The notes beneath the pieces are model-generated. The model saw nothing but the letters and a program-made list of their open reading frames with translations, was not told where the DNA came from and did not search any database. DNA of 64,000 bases. Origin: Ilex aquifolium (lineage: Eukaryota > Streptophyta > Magnoliopsida > Aquifoliales > Aquifoliaceae). Within the stretch, counting starts at the first letter, position 1; each line of letters opens with the position of its first letter. Below, piece after piece: positions 47,583 to 59,021 of the stretch. The stretch spans positions 28,762,390-28,826,389 of the forward strand of contig OX637406.1 of the NCBI GenBank assembly GCA_951799425.1, in the 5' to 3' direction. Made by a program: the position numbers and the translations under genes.

Positions 47583-47682
47583 TAAAACCTACCGGTAGGT
47601 TTCTGTCAAAACCTAATGGTAAAAATTTTCTGGTGCACAAAACCTATCAGTAGGTTTTGAACGTTCTACCGGTAGGTTTTGC
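47583..47682 (+). repeat. Internal CCTACCGGTAGG palindromes of A1
   Basis: AAACCTACCGGTAGGTTT near 47585, relaxed copies near 47610 and 47639, and CTACCGGTAG near 47668. The type matches the A1 LTR, not A2. Confidence 0.95.
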
Positions 47683-48043
47683 CCAGAAAACCAGAAAACG
47701 AGGGTTTTAAGTCGTTTTCTTTTGGGAAACCTTTCACTTTCCCCTCTAATCTCGACCTCTCAAGCTCTCTCATCTCCATAAAAACTCCTCCAAACTTCAA
47801 AGATCCCTCACCCATCATCCAATCTTCCATAATTTCAAAGCTAAGGAGTGGTTTTTACTTCGATTTCACTGCAAATTGTTGGATTTCTCTCAAAAACCCT
47901 AGTTTTCCCATATTCTTCCCCAAAATCCATTTCACTTAGTTTTCTCCAAAAGCTTGGAATCATTTGCAATGGCTTGCATAGGTAAGTTATCTCTTGTCTC
48001 GCTCAACCCCGTGGAGCAACTTTTGATGTGATTTTTTGCCTTC

Positions 48044-49262
48044 ATGGCATTTGGGGCACTGTTGATACTCATGGCCCGTACAAAACGAACGGGGATGAGT
48101 TCCCCACAACCTGCGGGCACGAGTTCCCACAAGAGGGTAGAGGAGGACCCCAGTGGAGAGAGTGGGGAGAGGAGAAAGAAACAGAAAAATAATGCTCGCA
48201 ACAAGAGCATCGATGAGAAAAATGTGACATGCGAGCGTCACGTGGACATGCCCACCCTCGGGCCGAATGACGAGGTGGTGAGGGTGATGGAGGGGCATGG
48301 TATTCGGATTTGGTTTGAGCCGGTTAGTGGGTATAACTAGGCAATGTGTAAGGAGTTTTATAAGAGATTGACTGTGGTTGACGAGGACCTTTGTGTACTC
48401 AAGACCAATGTGAGGGGGAAGGTCTTTGAGATTACCCTGGACTTGATTGCTACGCTGATGAAGTACTAGAGGCCTCCTCCCAATACCCCAGTGTATCCCC
48501 ACAAAGTCCAAGGGAGAAAATCACTCCTTGAGTATGTGCAGCTGACATATAAGGACCCGACCCAATTCAAAGGGACAATTCAAGTCGGGGGCCTCAAGCA
48601 CTCATACGGGGTCATGAACAAGATCTTGCACTACAATTTGATCCCCAATTTGATCCCCCGGGGTGCGGAGAAGAACCCGAATGTGGAGAAGCTCGCCTTC
48701 CTCCACACATTTATGACTGGGAAGAGAATAGATGTGGCTTTATTGATCTGGGAGTTCATGAAGGAGTTCGCTCAGGCTAGAAAGCCGAAGGCGAATCTCT
48801 TATTCGCCAATCTAGTTATGAGGATGTGCTATCATAGTAAGGTCAATGCCTATATCTCTGATGTGTTACTCCCTCCTGAATTTGGGGCTATCGGGAAATC
48901 CAGTAGCAGTAAGAGGACAACAATGAGTAAGGGTGAGAGAGCTACAACATCTAGACCTGAGTCATCCAATGTCGTGCCGTCTACTGCTGAGCCTTCCACC
49001 TCTGCCCCTCCCCGCACAGTTGTGCAGCGCTTAGATGCCTTGGAAGGGACTATGCATGGGCTTTCATTGATGATGACCAGGATTTTTCAGCACACCTTCC
49101 TGGGAGAGCCGATCCCCGGTGGACCTCTGCCTCCCTCTACTGGACCCTCTACCTCCGCCCCCATGGCTTCCACTATTGTTGAGGTGGAGGGTTTTGACGA
49201 TGAGGACTCCGGTGATGAGTAGGAGAGCGAGGATGAGGCTAGAGATGAGGACGATGAGTAGG
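48044..49262 (+). pseudogene. A1 extra ORF (putative plant transposon protein)
   Basis: This lies in the envelope position of Athila elements. A hydrophobic stretch (FFAFMAFGALLILMA) runs into MARTKRTG, then a Lys/Ser-rich region, then VTCERHVDMPTLGPNDEV. The conserved globular part has GLKHSYGVMNKILHYNLIP, EKLAFLHTFMTG and FAQARKPKANLLFANL, followed by a Ser/Thr/Pro-rich stretch and a very acidic tail. No clear envelope features (signal peptide, cleavage site, fusion peptide) are seen. Function unknown. Broken. Confidence 0.8.
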
Positions 49263-49569
49263 ATGTTTTGTCTTTGTTTTTTGTGGTTTTAGTTGTTACA
49301 TAGACATGATTAGAATCATCGGCCTAGTAGAAGAGTCTCTAGGATTTTTGGGCCGTTTTGTTTTGAATTCTAAATCCTTGTACTGAACTTTTGGAACTAA
49401 TGAATGAAAAGAACCACATTTGTTTTGTTCCATCTTACCCAAAGTCATTAATTTAATTGCATTGTGATTTTTGCATTTTGATTGTTTGGTGAATTACCTT
49501 GCATAAGTGGATTGTTTAGTTTTATGCTTTGTGGTTTGAAAATAAAGTTTGCTAGGGACTAGAAAAATT
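49263..49569 (+). other. A1 spacer before the 3' polypurine tract
   Basis: About 300 bp of T/G-rich DNA aligning with A2 62850-63149; it includes the shared GCTAGGGACTAG word. No gene. Confidence 0.7.
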
Positions 49570-49583
49570 CAAGTTGGGGGGTG
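49570..49583 (+). other. A1 3' polypurine tract
   Basis: CAAGTTGGGGGGTG abuts the 3' LTR. It primes plus-strand DNA in this family. Confidence 0.9.
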
Positions 49584-51306
49584 TGATTAGCACAAGATAT
49601 TACATATCATGTATCTTTTTGCAGCTTTTTATACTTGCTTTTGTAGTGAAAATGTGAGAAAATGCATTTAATCTAACAATTAATGGAGTTTTGTGTGATT
49701 GTAGGTAATGAGTGGGTAATGGTGTGTGTTAAGCTTCCATTATAGTGCTTAAAGACAATGGAGAAGAAGGGGAGGCTTAACGGGCAGCTCGGAAGGTCAA
49801 GAAACCAAGAAAATGGCAAATCAAGTGAAAACCTACATGTAGGTTTGGTCATAAACCTACCGGAAAGTTTTGCACACTAGAAACCTTCTACTGCTGCCCA
49901 TGCCCAAACCTACCGGTAGGTTTTGCCAAAATCTACCGGAAGGCTTTGCACACTGGATTTGTTCTGCTGTTGTCCTGATAAAACCTACCAGTAGGTTTTG
50001 TCATCGACCTACCAGTAGGTTTTACCCAAAAACACCAGAAAGCTACAATCTCTTCTCCAACTGCTCCATGGGCCCACCTCTGCTTCTCCCACACATCCCC
50101 TAACATATTCTACATACAAGCATGCCTCCCTACACCTAGAATCTGACTTTGGAAGAAAGAGCATGGAAAAAGAAGAGAGAGAAAGAGGGAGGCATGGTGG
50201 GTTGCAGGCATGGCATGCCCTTGCTTTTGCAAGTGTCAAATCACTTCCCATTGATGGGAAGTCTGCTCTCACAGACCATAGGGAGGCTGATGGACGAAAT
50301 GAAACATCTTTACATTATTATTCAGCTAGAGAAGCTTTTACAGAGAGAAGGTCCCAAGGAAGAAGATGAAGTTCTAGAGAGAGAAAGTTATATTTTTGCA
50401 TTTCCTTATTCATTTCACTTGTAGTAAGCTGTATTTCACTTGTAATCTTTATTTCTTGCACTTTAATCTCATTTATTTCAAGTGTATTTCAAGTTTAGTT
50501 ACATATTGTTGTATCTACCATGTTTACATTTGGGTTTCTTCTTCAAAGCTTTACATTTGGGTATGAAATGAACTTATCTTCGTAGTTTAACTTCTCTTTG
50601 CATTAATACAAGTTTTAATCTTCATTTGTTCACCATGTCTCTTCACATTGTGTATGTCTTTGCATTCATTATGAGTAGCTAAGTTTTTAGTTGGCTAATC
50701 CGAGGGAGATTTTCTCTTGGGTATGCTAAATCAACTCTCCTTCATTCCTCCTCGTAGTGTATGGTGTTTGGTTTGAATAGGTTGAGTACGGATGTGGTTG
50801 TGAGCTCTGGATACACCGTAGACATGTCACGAGGTATGCTTGAGCCTAAACCTCCACATTAGTCCCTCACTTCCTACAAATCAATCAAGCACCAAGACAC
50901 CATTGGAAGAATGTTTTGAGTTGATTTGGCATTCCCATTGGAATGATCCTTTCGGATTAGCCAACCTTGTTTTCATTACATTTTTAGCAAAAAATCCACT
51001 CACCAAAACACAAAACTACAAGATTTTAAACTTTTTCATTTCTTTAGAAAATCACCTTCACCGCAATTCAACCTACCTTCCCTGGGGAGACGACCTTGGA
51101 ATACCCATTCCAAGTAAAACACGACAATTGCAAGTCTCTCTTCGCTTGGGGAGTACTTTTGCACACACACACACATTTTCATTCACACATACATTTTTCT
51201 CATTTCTAGCATTGAACCCGAGGGAGAGTGACACTTCCCTATCCATATAAGCCATATACACATTCGAGGGTTCGTGTTTGGAGATTAGGGTGAACGCAAG
51301 CAAGCA
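49584..51306 (+). repeat. A1 3' LTR
   Basis: Same termini as the 5' LTR but 186 bp longer. The palindrome cluster is at 49828-50025; the distal hairpin near 50811-50837; a short (CA)n near 51160. Confidence 0.95.
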
Positions 51307-51474
51307 TTCATTCGTAACATTTGGCTCTTTGGTATCTTTTTGAGGGATTTGAGACTTTACTAACCTTTAGCTATGTGTTTACCTATCACAAACACCTATA
51401 ATCATGTAAGGTCATTAATAACTCAAGAAAACAAGACTCTTAATCAAAATTAAAGTGATTGGATAAGCGTGCAC
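51307..51474. other. 168-bp remnant between A1 and A2
   Basis: Probably the continuation of the older sequence that received A1. It begins with the A1 duplication (TTCAT) and ends with TGCAC, the likely duplication of A2. No gene. Confidence 0.6.
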
Positions 51475-53286
51475 TGATTAGCACAAAAACATGACATATA
51501 TATATTATGCTAATATGCCCCTCTACACTTGTTTTTGTCATGAAATTGGGAAGAAATGTGTTTAATCTCCGTGTTGATGGAGTTTTGTATGAATGCAGGT
51601 GAAATGATGTAAATGACATGAGTTAAACCCCCATTGAGGTGGTTGAAGTCAATGAAGAAGAAAGGGTAGCTTAAATGATGGCCTAGAGGGTAAAGAAGCT
51701 AAGAAAATGCAAATTCGGTGAAAACCTTCCGGAAGGTTTGGGTAAAACCTTCCGGAAGGTTTTGCCTTGGATTTCTTTTTCACTACCAAAACCTTCCGAA
51801 ATGTTTTGTCTATTGGAGTAAAACCTTCCAGAAGGTTTTGCCTACTGGAGTGAAACCTTCCGAAAGGTTTTACCTAATGGAATAAACCTTACGGAAGGTT
51901 TTGTCTGCTACCTGCTTCATTTAACTGTTCATGCACAAACCTTCCTGAAGGTTTCTGTCGACCTTCCGGAAGGTTTTGCCCAGATTGCCCAGACAGCCTA
52001 TAACTCAAGCTCTACCATTTGGGGGTCCCACTTACACTTCTCCAACAGATCCCCTGACATCCCCTACACGTCTAGAAGCCTCCCCTTACCTCTACTTGGA
52101 CTTGGAAGGCCATTGCAATAATGAGGAGGAGAGAGAATAGGCATGGAAGAGAGAAAGGCTAGGCCTGTCTTAGCCTGCAGCGTCCCATCCCTTTCAGCCC
52201 CCTATGATGGGAATCACGTCACACAAGCTTAGGGGACACTCCATGGACATTTTTGGCAAGCTTCTCCACCATTATTCAGCATTAGATAGTTTGACATTGT
52301 AATAGAGAGAGAGAGAGTCCAAGGAAGAAGATGAATAGTGCTAGAGAGAAATTAATATTTCTGCATTTTCTTTCCATACATTGTCTTGTAATCTCTTGTA
52401 AGAATCTTCTAAGCTTTGTTTTTAGTCTTTAATGTCATTTATTTCAAGTTGCTTTCAAGTTTAGCCTTTCATTCTAGCTTTCACCATTAATGTTATTCAA
52501 GTTTTCTTCATTTCTTAGTTTTAAAATGGGTATTGCATTTATCTCTTTGTAGTTAAGTTTTCTTGCATTAACTTAACTCAAATCTTCATTACTTGATAAT
52601 TTTTTTCCATTACATTATTTTCTTTGCATTAAGTATGAGTGGCTAAGCTTTTACGTTGGCTAATCCAAGGGAGACCTCCTCTTAGGTATGCCATTTCAAC
52701 TCATCTTCATTCCTCCTCTCGGTGTATGATGGTTCGGTTTGACTGGGTTGGGTGTGGACATGGTTGTGAGTCTTTGATATCCCGTAGACTTGTCACGGGT
52801 TATGCTTGGATCCTCACCTCCATCTCGTCCCTAGCTTCCCACGAATCAATCGAGCATTTAGGCACCATTGGAGGAAGGTTTCGAGTTGACTTGGCATTCC
52901 CATAGGAGTGAACCTTTTGGATTAGCCAACACTTGTTTCCCATTTCATTTTCGATAACAAACACAAATCACAAACTTCAAACAACAAAGATTTTTACACT
53001 TTACCCCTTTTTACCAAAATCACCTTCAACACGATTCACCTCCTTCCCTGAAGAGACGACCTTGGAATACAATTCCAAGTAAAAAATGACACGCAAAAGT
53101 CTTCTTGCGCTTGGGAAGCATTTTTGTTCATCACACGCATTTTACACACACACTCCACCACATCATTCAGTTTCCCATTTCTTGCATTTGAACCCGAGTG
53201 AGAGTGACACTCACCCACACATATAAGCCATACACATTGAGGGTTTATTGAAGGAAAATTGGGAACACAACGAAAACATCCAAGCA
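51475..53286 (+). repeat. A2 5' LTR
   Basis: 1812 bp, TGATTAGCACAAAAACATG to CATCCAAGCA. Palindromes at 51718-51980 (offset 243), (AG)n near 52304, distal hairpin near 52778-52804. Confidence 0.95.
51718..51980 (+). repeat. CCTTCCGGAAGG palindrome cluster, A2 5' LTR
   Basis: About eight copies of AAACCTTCCGGAAGGTTT or near-copies, several spaced 34-36 bp apart with the linker TTGCCTACTGGAGT. The last one follows TCTGTCG. Confidence 0.95.
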
Positions 53287-53290
53287 TTTT

Positions 53291-53307
53291 TGGCGCCGTT
53301 GCCGGGG
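53291..53307 (+). other. A2 primer binding site (tRNA-Asp type)
   Basis: TGGCGCCGTTGCCGGGG, four bases after the LTR: the well-known Athila/Tat primer site. Confidence 0.97.
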
Positions 53308-53348
53308 AAGGCAAGCGTTGAATCAAGAAGGTGATTTTCGGACAATAG

Positions 53349-53376
53349 AGGTAAGTCCCGTGATGTTCATCACGGG
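53349..53376 (+). promoter_or_regulatory. A2 leader: 5' splice site and hairpin
   Basis: AG|GTAAGT is followed by CCCGTGAT/ATCACGGG with loop GTTC (53357-53376). A T-rich stretch ending TTTGTAG near 53432, just before the gag ATG, could be an acceptor. Confidence 0.75.
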
Positions 53377-53444
53377 TTGAGGTACATTGATCCTTATATA
53401 TACTTTTGTTTGTTTATATTTTTGTTTGTAGATAGTTTTGTTAT

Positions 53445-55015
53445 ATGTGGGGATGGGACGAACAAAACCGACTAGTTAGACAACCTTTGGGCCCCAATAT
53501 GAACATTGACCAAGACCCACCCGAGGATGCGGATGATAATTTTGAGAATGTAGGTGTCAACCCAAACATACAAAGGGGTGGGGGAGGACAAGAACCTAGA
53601 ATGTCCAATCCACGAATGCAATTTCCCCCTCCCGTGAATGACGGGAACAACATCCACATTGAGCCTCCGGCGAGGTCAATGAGGGATTTCCTTCAACCCA
53701 CACGAAGCACCACACCCTCATGCATCCTCCTTCTGGTCCAAGCTCACCTCTTCCTAGTTAATCCAGGGATGTTGCAACTACTTCCCATATTCCACGGAAC
53801 TGAGAAGGAAAACCCCTATTTGCACATAAAGGATTTCGAGGAAATAGTTGCGACCGTCCTCACCAATCATGGTATGGAAGACATAGCTAGGTTGAAATTG
53901 TTCCCTTTTTTCCCTGAGAGATAAGGCAAAAACATGGCTTAATTCCTTGAGATCTCGATCCATAACATCTTGGAACCAAATGCTCTCCAAGTTTTTAAAC
54001 AAATTTTTTCCGGTGCATAAAACCACTGCTCTTAAAAAACAAATTCAAAACTTTTTGGAGAAGTCCAATGAGCAATTCTACCAATTTTGGGATCGGTACA
54101 AGTAATTGCTACAATCCATTCCACACCATGGCTTTGAACCATGGCAATTGATGAGTTTCTTCTATGAAGGAATCACACCAGGCCATCGAAAGTTCATCGA
54201 CATGATGTGTAATGGGGAGTTTTTAAACAAAGACCACGATGAGGCCCTAGATTACTTTGATACATTGGCACAGAATGCACAATCATGGGACATTACGGAT
54301 CCTACCAATGTACCAAGGTCTTCTCCTCAAGGGAGTAGTCAAACTCATGGGGGAGGGATTTATGACTTGAGAGACCGGGAAGACTTGCTTTCCAAAATTG
54401 CCAAATTGTCTAGGAAAGTTGAGAGTCTTGAGGTCAATAGCAGACACGAGGTTTCAAATGTTTCAAAGACTGAGGAGTTTTGCTCAATTTGCAAGAGTGT
54501 GGATCATTCCATATCGGAGTACCCCAACATTCCGGCACTTAAAGAAGTGTACCACGAGCAAGTTCATGCCTTTAACCAAACAAGGCAATCATTCTCCCCT
54601 CATTCTAACACGTACAATTCGGGTTGGAGTAATCACCCGAACTTTAGTTAGAGAAATGATAACCCCACTTCTCATGGTTCAAATGTCTACACACCTTCCG
54701 TGCATCCTAGGCAAAATCAATTTCAATCCCAAGGTCAAGGGCAAGCGTCTAGCTCCCAATACCCTCGGTCCAATCCGCAAGGGTATTCGTCAAACCCACC
54801 ATCACATAATTTTTCACCAAGTCCACCTCTACAAAGTTTTTTCCAACAAGGGTCATCCAATCCTCCCACCTACCAACCTCCCCATAAGAGGGTCTTGGAG
54901 GATGTGCTTTACAATTTCATCCAAAGCCAAACCACCTTTAACAACAACATTTTGGCTCAACTCACAAAAATTACCAATCACATAGGGCTATCACAATAAG
55001 AGAAAGGGAAATTCC
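53445..55015 (+). pseudogene. A2 gag region
   Basis: Starts ATGTGGGGATGG. The N-terminal part is Asp/Asn/Pro-rich (QDPPEDADDNFE); the capsid-type core has LQLLPIFHGTEKENPYLHIKD, IARLKLFPF, LLQSIPHHGFEPW and FFYEGITPGHRKFIDMMCNG; the zinc-knuckle region is near 54480; the C-terminal part is Ser/Gln/Pro-rich (QGQGQASSSQYPRSNPQ). It forms the particle in the family. Broken. Confidence 0.92.
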
Positions 55016-55049
55016 CAGCTCAACCCGAAGAGAACCCCAAGGGTCAACA

Positions 55050-56000
55050 TGTAATTGAGTCATCCGAGCCCACCAAAGAGAGTTGTGAGCAACTCAAGGC
55101 CGTCACTACCCTTCGAAGTGGTAAGGAAATTGATAAGACCATTGTGCCAAAGATCTCACCCAAGGCTACATTGCCAATAGAAAAAGAGACCATAGGTGAC
55201 ATCAATGAGGGTGAGGTAAGTGAGAAGAAAGAAAATGAGGTGAGTGAGAAGAAAGAAAGTGAGGTGGTTGAGAAAAAAAAATTAGTTGATGAAAGTGTTC
55301 TTGTTTCCCCCGTGCCTGCTCCTTTTCCTAATCATTTGAAGCCACCCGTCAAGGTGGCTAATTATGCTGATATACTTGAAATGTTTAAGCAGGTAAAGAT
55401 CAACATTCCACTCCTTGACGCAATAAAGCAAATTCCATCTTGTGCAAAGATCTTGAAAGACTTATGCACGGTGAAGATGAGGCTCAATGTCCACAAGAAA
55501 GCATTCCTTGCCGAGCAAGTGAGCTCAATTTTGAGGACAAACACGCCTCCAAAGTTTAGAGACCCCGACTGCCCTACCATTGCCATTACAATCGGAAATT
55601 GCCGAATGGAGCAAGCACTCCTTGATTTGGGGGCTAGTGTGAACCTCTTTCCTTACATAGTATACCAACAACTCCAGCTCGAAGAATTGAAGTCAACTCC
55701 AATCACGCTTCAATTGGCAGACCGTAGTGTTCGAACACCGAGGGGAGTTGTTGATGATGTTTTAGTGCAAGTCAATAAATTTTACTTTCCTGTTGATTTT
55801 ATTGTGCTTGACACTCACCCGGTTGTAAATCTTAGCTCTCAAATCCCTGTAATACTTGGTAGACCTTTTCTTGCCACATCTAATGCGGTTATTAATTGTA
55901 GGAACGGTCTTATGAAGCTAGCATTTGGGAACATGACTGTGGACCTCAACGTGTTCAACTTGTCCAAGCAACCAGGGGATGATGAGGAGGTGCATGAAGT
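55050..56000 (+). pseudogene. A2 gag-pol linker and protease
   Basis: A Glu/Lys-rich linker contains short internal repeats (EVSEKKE). The block EMFKQVKINIPLLDAIKQIP follows, then the protease with ALLDLGASVNLFPY (active-site Asp near 55624), PVDFIVLDTHPV, IPVILGRPFLATSNAVINC and LMKLAFGNMT. An acidic stretch rich in Glu (about 56050-56120) leads to reverse transcriptase. It is well kept in this part. Confidence 0.92.
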
Positions 56001-56179
56001 CAATAGGATTGACACCTTGGTAGAGGAGCACTTAGAGTTGTTGGGCATGTTGAAATCAAAGGAGGAGATTGATGATCTTGAGGATGTTGAGGAGCAAGAG
56101 GAATTGGAGAGTTTGAAAGGGGTAGAGAAGTGGACCCCTAGATTCGAGAAGCTCCCACACCAGGACAAGAAGATTTTCC

Positions 56180-57330
56180 CATCAAATGAGAAAAAGCTCA
56201 ATTTGGAATTGAAACCATTACCATCCCATTTGAAGTATGCATATCTTGGGGAGGACAAGACCTTTCCAGTGGTGATTAGTTCAACCTTGGATGCAAAGCA
56301 AGAAGAAGAGCTCTTGGAGGTGTTGAGGAGATAAGCCCCATCATTTGCACACACCGTATCTATCTTGAAGAGGACTCCAAATCTTCTCGACAACCACAAA
56401 GAAGGTTGAATCCAATTATGAAGGATGTGGTGAGGGACGAGGTGCTAAAACTACTTGACGTGGGCATCATTTTTTCGATTGCTGATAGTAAGTGGGTTAG
56501 CCCCACGCAAGTAGTACCTAAGAAGTCGGGAGTCACCGTGGTGGAAAATTAGGACAATAAGCTTATTCCAACGACAGTGATCACTAGGTGGAGAGTGTGC
56601 ATTGATTACCGCAAGCTCAACTTATGCACAAGGAAAGAACACTTTCCATTGCCATTCCTCGACCAAGTGTTGGAACGAGTAGCGGGGCATCTATTCTATT
56701 GCTTCTTAGATGGATACTCCGGCTACAATCAAATCGAGATTGCATTGGAAGATCAGGAGAAGACCACCTTCACTTGTCCCCATGGTACCTTTGCTTACCG
56801 TCGCAAGCCTTTTGGGCTATGTAATGCCCCTGGAACCTTTCAACGTTGCATGATGGGGATCTTTAGTGATATGGTGGAGAAGATTGTAGAGGTGTTTATG
56901 GATGACTTCTCGGTCTTTGGGGATTCTTTCAGTGGATGCTTGGAGAATTTGGAGAAAGTTCTTGATAGATGTGAAGAGAAGAGCTTAATTTTGAATTGGG
57001 AGAAGTGTCACTTTATGGTGACGCAAGAAATTGTGCTTGGGCATATCGTCTCGGCGAAGGGGATTGAGGTTGAAAAATCAAAGGTGGAGACCATCTCCAA
57101 CCTCCCTACACCGAGAGTCGTCAAGGATATCAGTTCTTTTCTGGGTCATGCGGGTTTTTACCGTCAATTCATTAAAAATTTTAGTGCATTGGCACGACCT
57201 TTGACCAATTTATTGTCTAAGGATGTCTCATTCGAGTGGTCGGATAGTTGTGAGGCATCTTTTACAAAACTCAAAAGTATGTTTACCACACCTCCAATTA
57301 TGCGACCACCCAAGTGGGATTCACCTTTTG
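56180..57330 (+). pseudogene. A2 reverse transcriptase region
   Basis: Copies RNA to DNA. Words in order: LKYAYLGEDKTFPVVIS, VGIIFSIADSKWVSPTQVVPKK, RVCIDYRKLN, HFPLPFLDQVLERVAGH, DGYSGYNQIEIALEDQEKTT, GLCNAPGTFQRCM, the catalytic VFMDDFSVFG near 56895, LGHIVSAKGIEVEKSKVE and SFLGHAGFYRQFIKNFS. The catalytic Asp pair is present. Confidence 0.95.
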
Positions 57331-57705
57331 AGCTGATGTGCGACGCGAGTGATTACGCGGTCGGCGCAGTGCTCAGTCAAAGAGAGGAGAATAGACCTTA
57401 TGTAATATACTACGCTAGCAAAACGCTCAATGAAGCCCAAATGAATTACACTACCACAGAAAAGGAGTTGTTAGCGGTAGTATTTGCATTGGACAAATTC
57501 CGATCCTATATCATTGGTTCACTGATAATAGTCTATACTGATCACTCTGCTTTAAACTATTTGTTGTCTAAGCAGGATGCCAAATCGAGATTCATCAGGT
57601 GGATCCTCCTACTCCAAGAGTTCAATCTGACAATCAAAGACAAGAAGGGAGTGGAGAATGTGGTGGCGGACCATTTGTCCCGATTGGTGGTGCAAGAGAC
57701 TGATG
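57330..57705 (+). pseudogene. A2 RNase H region
   Basis: [15 protein letters not shown] (first Asp), [19 protein letters not shown] (Glu), VYTDHSALNYLLSKQ (Asp) and VADHLSRL (last Asp) form the full set of catalytic acids in order. Open together with reverse transcriptase. Confidence 0.95.
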
Positions 57706-57799
57706 AGCACATTCCTATCCTAGATTTCTTCCCTGATGAACATTTACTTTCAATTCATTCTGTGTGTCTTTGGTATACTGACATATGTAATTGCCTTGC

Positions 57800-59021
57800 A
57801 ACAGGACAAATACCACCGCAGTGGAGCCCGGATGATCGAAGAAGATTTATGGCGGATGTGAAGTACTTCTACTTCGACAACCCGTATCTGTTCAAGTACT
57901 GCCCTGACCAAGTCATGTAGAGATGCGTACCGGAGAATGAATAGCAGGAAGTCCTTACATTCTGACATTCAGAGGCACGCGGTGGTCATTTCTCTGTGAA
58001 GAAAACTTCGGCAAAAATCCTACAGTCAGGTTTTTACTAGCCCTCTCTGATAAAGGACTGTATTTCATTTTGTAAAGAATGTGATAGATGCCAACATTTG
58101 GGTAGTGTGACCCGAAGGAACATGATGTCTCTTTCCCCTGTACTTGTGATAGAAATATTTGATTGTTGGGGCATCGACTTCATGGGTCCCTCCCCTATAC
58201 TGTTTGGCTATCTATACATTCTACTGGCAGTGGACTACGTGTCCAAATGGGTGGAGGCTATCCCAACCAAGACCAATGACCACCGGGTCGTGGTCAAATT
58301 CTTGAAAGAGAACATCTTCTCAAGGTTTGGGATGCCTCGTGCAATGATAAGTGATGGTGGATCACATTTCTGCAATAGACCATTTGCATCTTTGATGCAT
58401 AAATATGGTGTCACACATAAGGTATCCACCGCATACCACCCACAAACCAATGGCCAAGCCGAGTTGGCTAATAGGGAGATTAAGAATATCTTAGAGAAAA
58501 CGGTGAACCCAAATAGGAAAGATTGGTCATGTAGACTAATTGATGCCCTATGGGCTTACCGCACCGCCTCCAAGACTGTCTTAGGCATGTCTCCCTATCG
58601 GCTTGTCAATGGAAAGGCTTGCCATCTGCCAGTTGAGATGGAACACAAGGCCTATTGGGCCATAAAGACTTTGAACTACAACTTGAGAATGGCCGGAGAA
58701 AATAAGAAGTTAGAACTGAATGAATTGGAAGAGATTAGAAGATATGCGTATGAGAGCCCAAATTTTTCAAAAGAGCGGGCTAAGATCTTTCATGACAAAT
58801 CCATTGTACGGAAGTCATTCGAGCCCGGCCAAAAAGTGCTTTTATACAACTCTCGCCTCTCGATTTTCCAAGGCAAACTCCGATCTCGTTGGGATGGCCC
58901 CTATCTTGTCAAGGTGGCCTACCCCAATGGAGCTGTGGAAGTCACAAACCCTGAGAATGGCCAAACATTCAAGGTCAATGGCCAAAGACTCAAGCCATTC
59001 TTTGAGGATTTTGAAGGATAA
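57800..59021 (+). pseudogene. A2 integrase region
   Basis: The zinc-module region near 57960-58095 is followed by the catalytic core: [56 protein letters not shown] (Asp, Asp and Glu in order) and [21 protein letters not shown]-terminal domain has [20 protein letters not shown] and YPNGAVEV. No chromodomain. Confidence 0.93.

Larger units (their letters stand above)
38189..51306 (+). mobile_element. Athila element A1, full length, broken
   Basis: A 13.1-kb element with LTRs at 38189-39725 (1537 bp) and 49584-51306 (1723 bp). Order: 5' LTR, weak tRNA-Asp-type primer site, leader with splice donor and hairpin, gag, protease, reverse transcriptase, RNase H, integrase, about 2.5 kb non-coding, palindromes, extra ORF, polypurine tract, 3' LTR. 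Flanks TGCAT (38184-38188) and TTCAT (51307-51311) agree at 4 of 5 bases. The coding part is broken in many places. LTR divergence is near 5% by eye, so it is probably older than B1 and B2. Confidence 0.92.

Noticed and set aside
48044-49262. Calling the extra ORF an envelope gene
   Set aside because: Only position supports it; I see no cleavage site, fusion peptide or C-terminal anchor.
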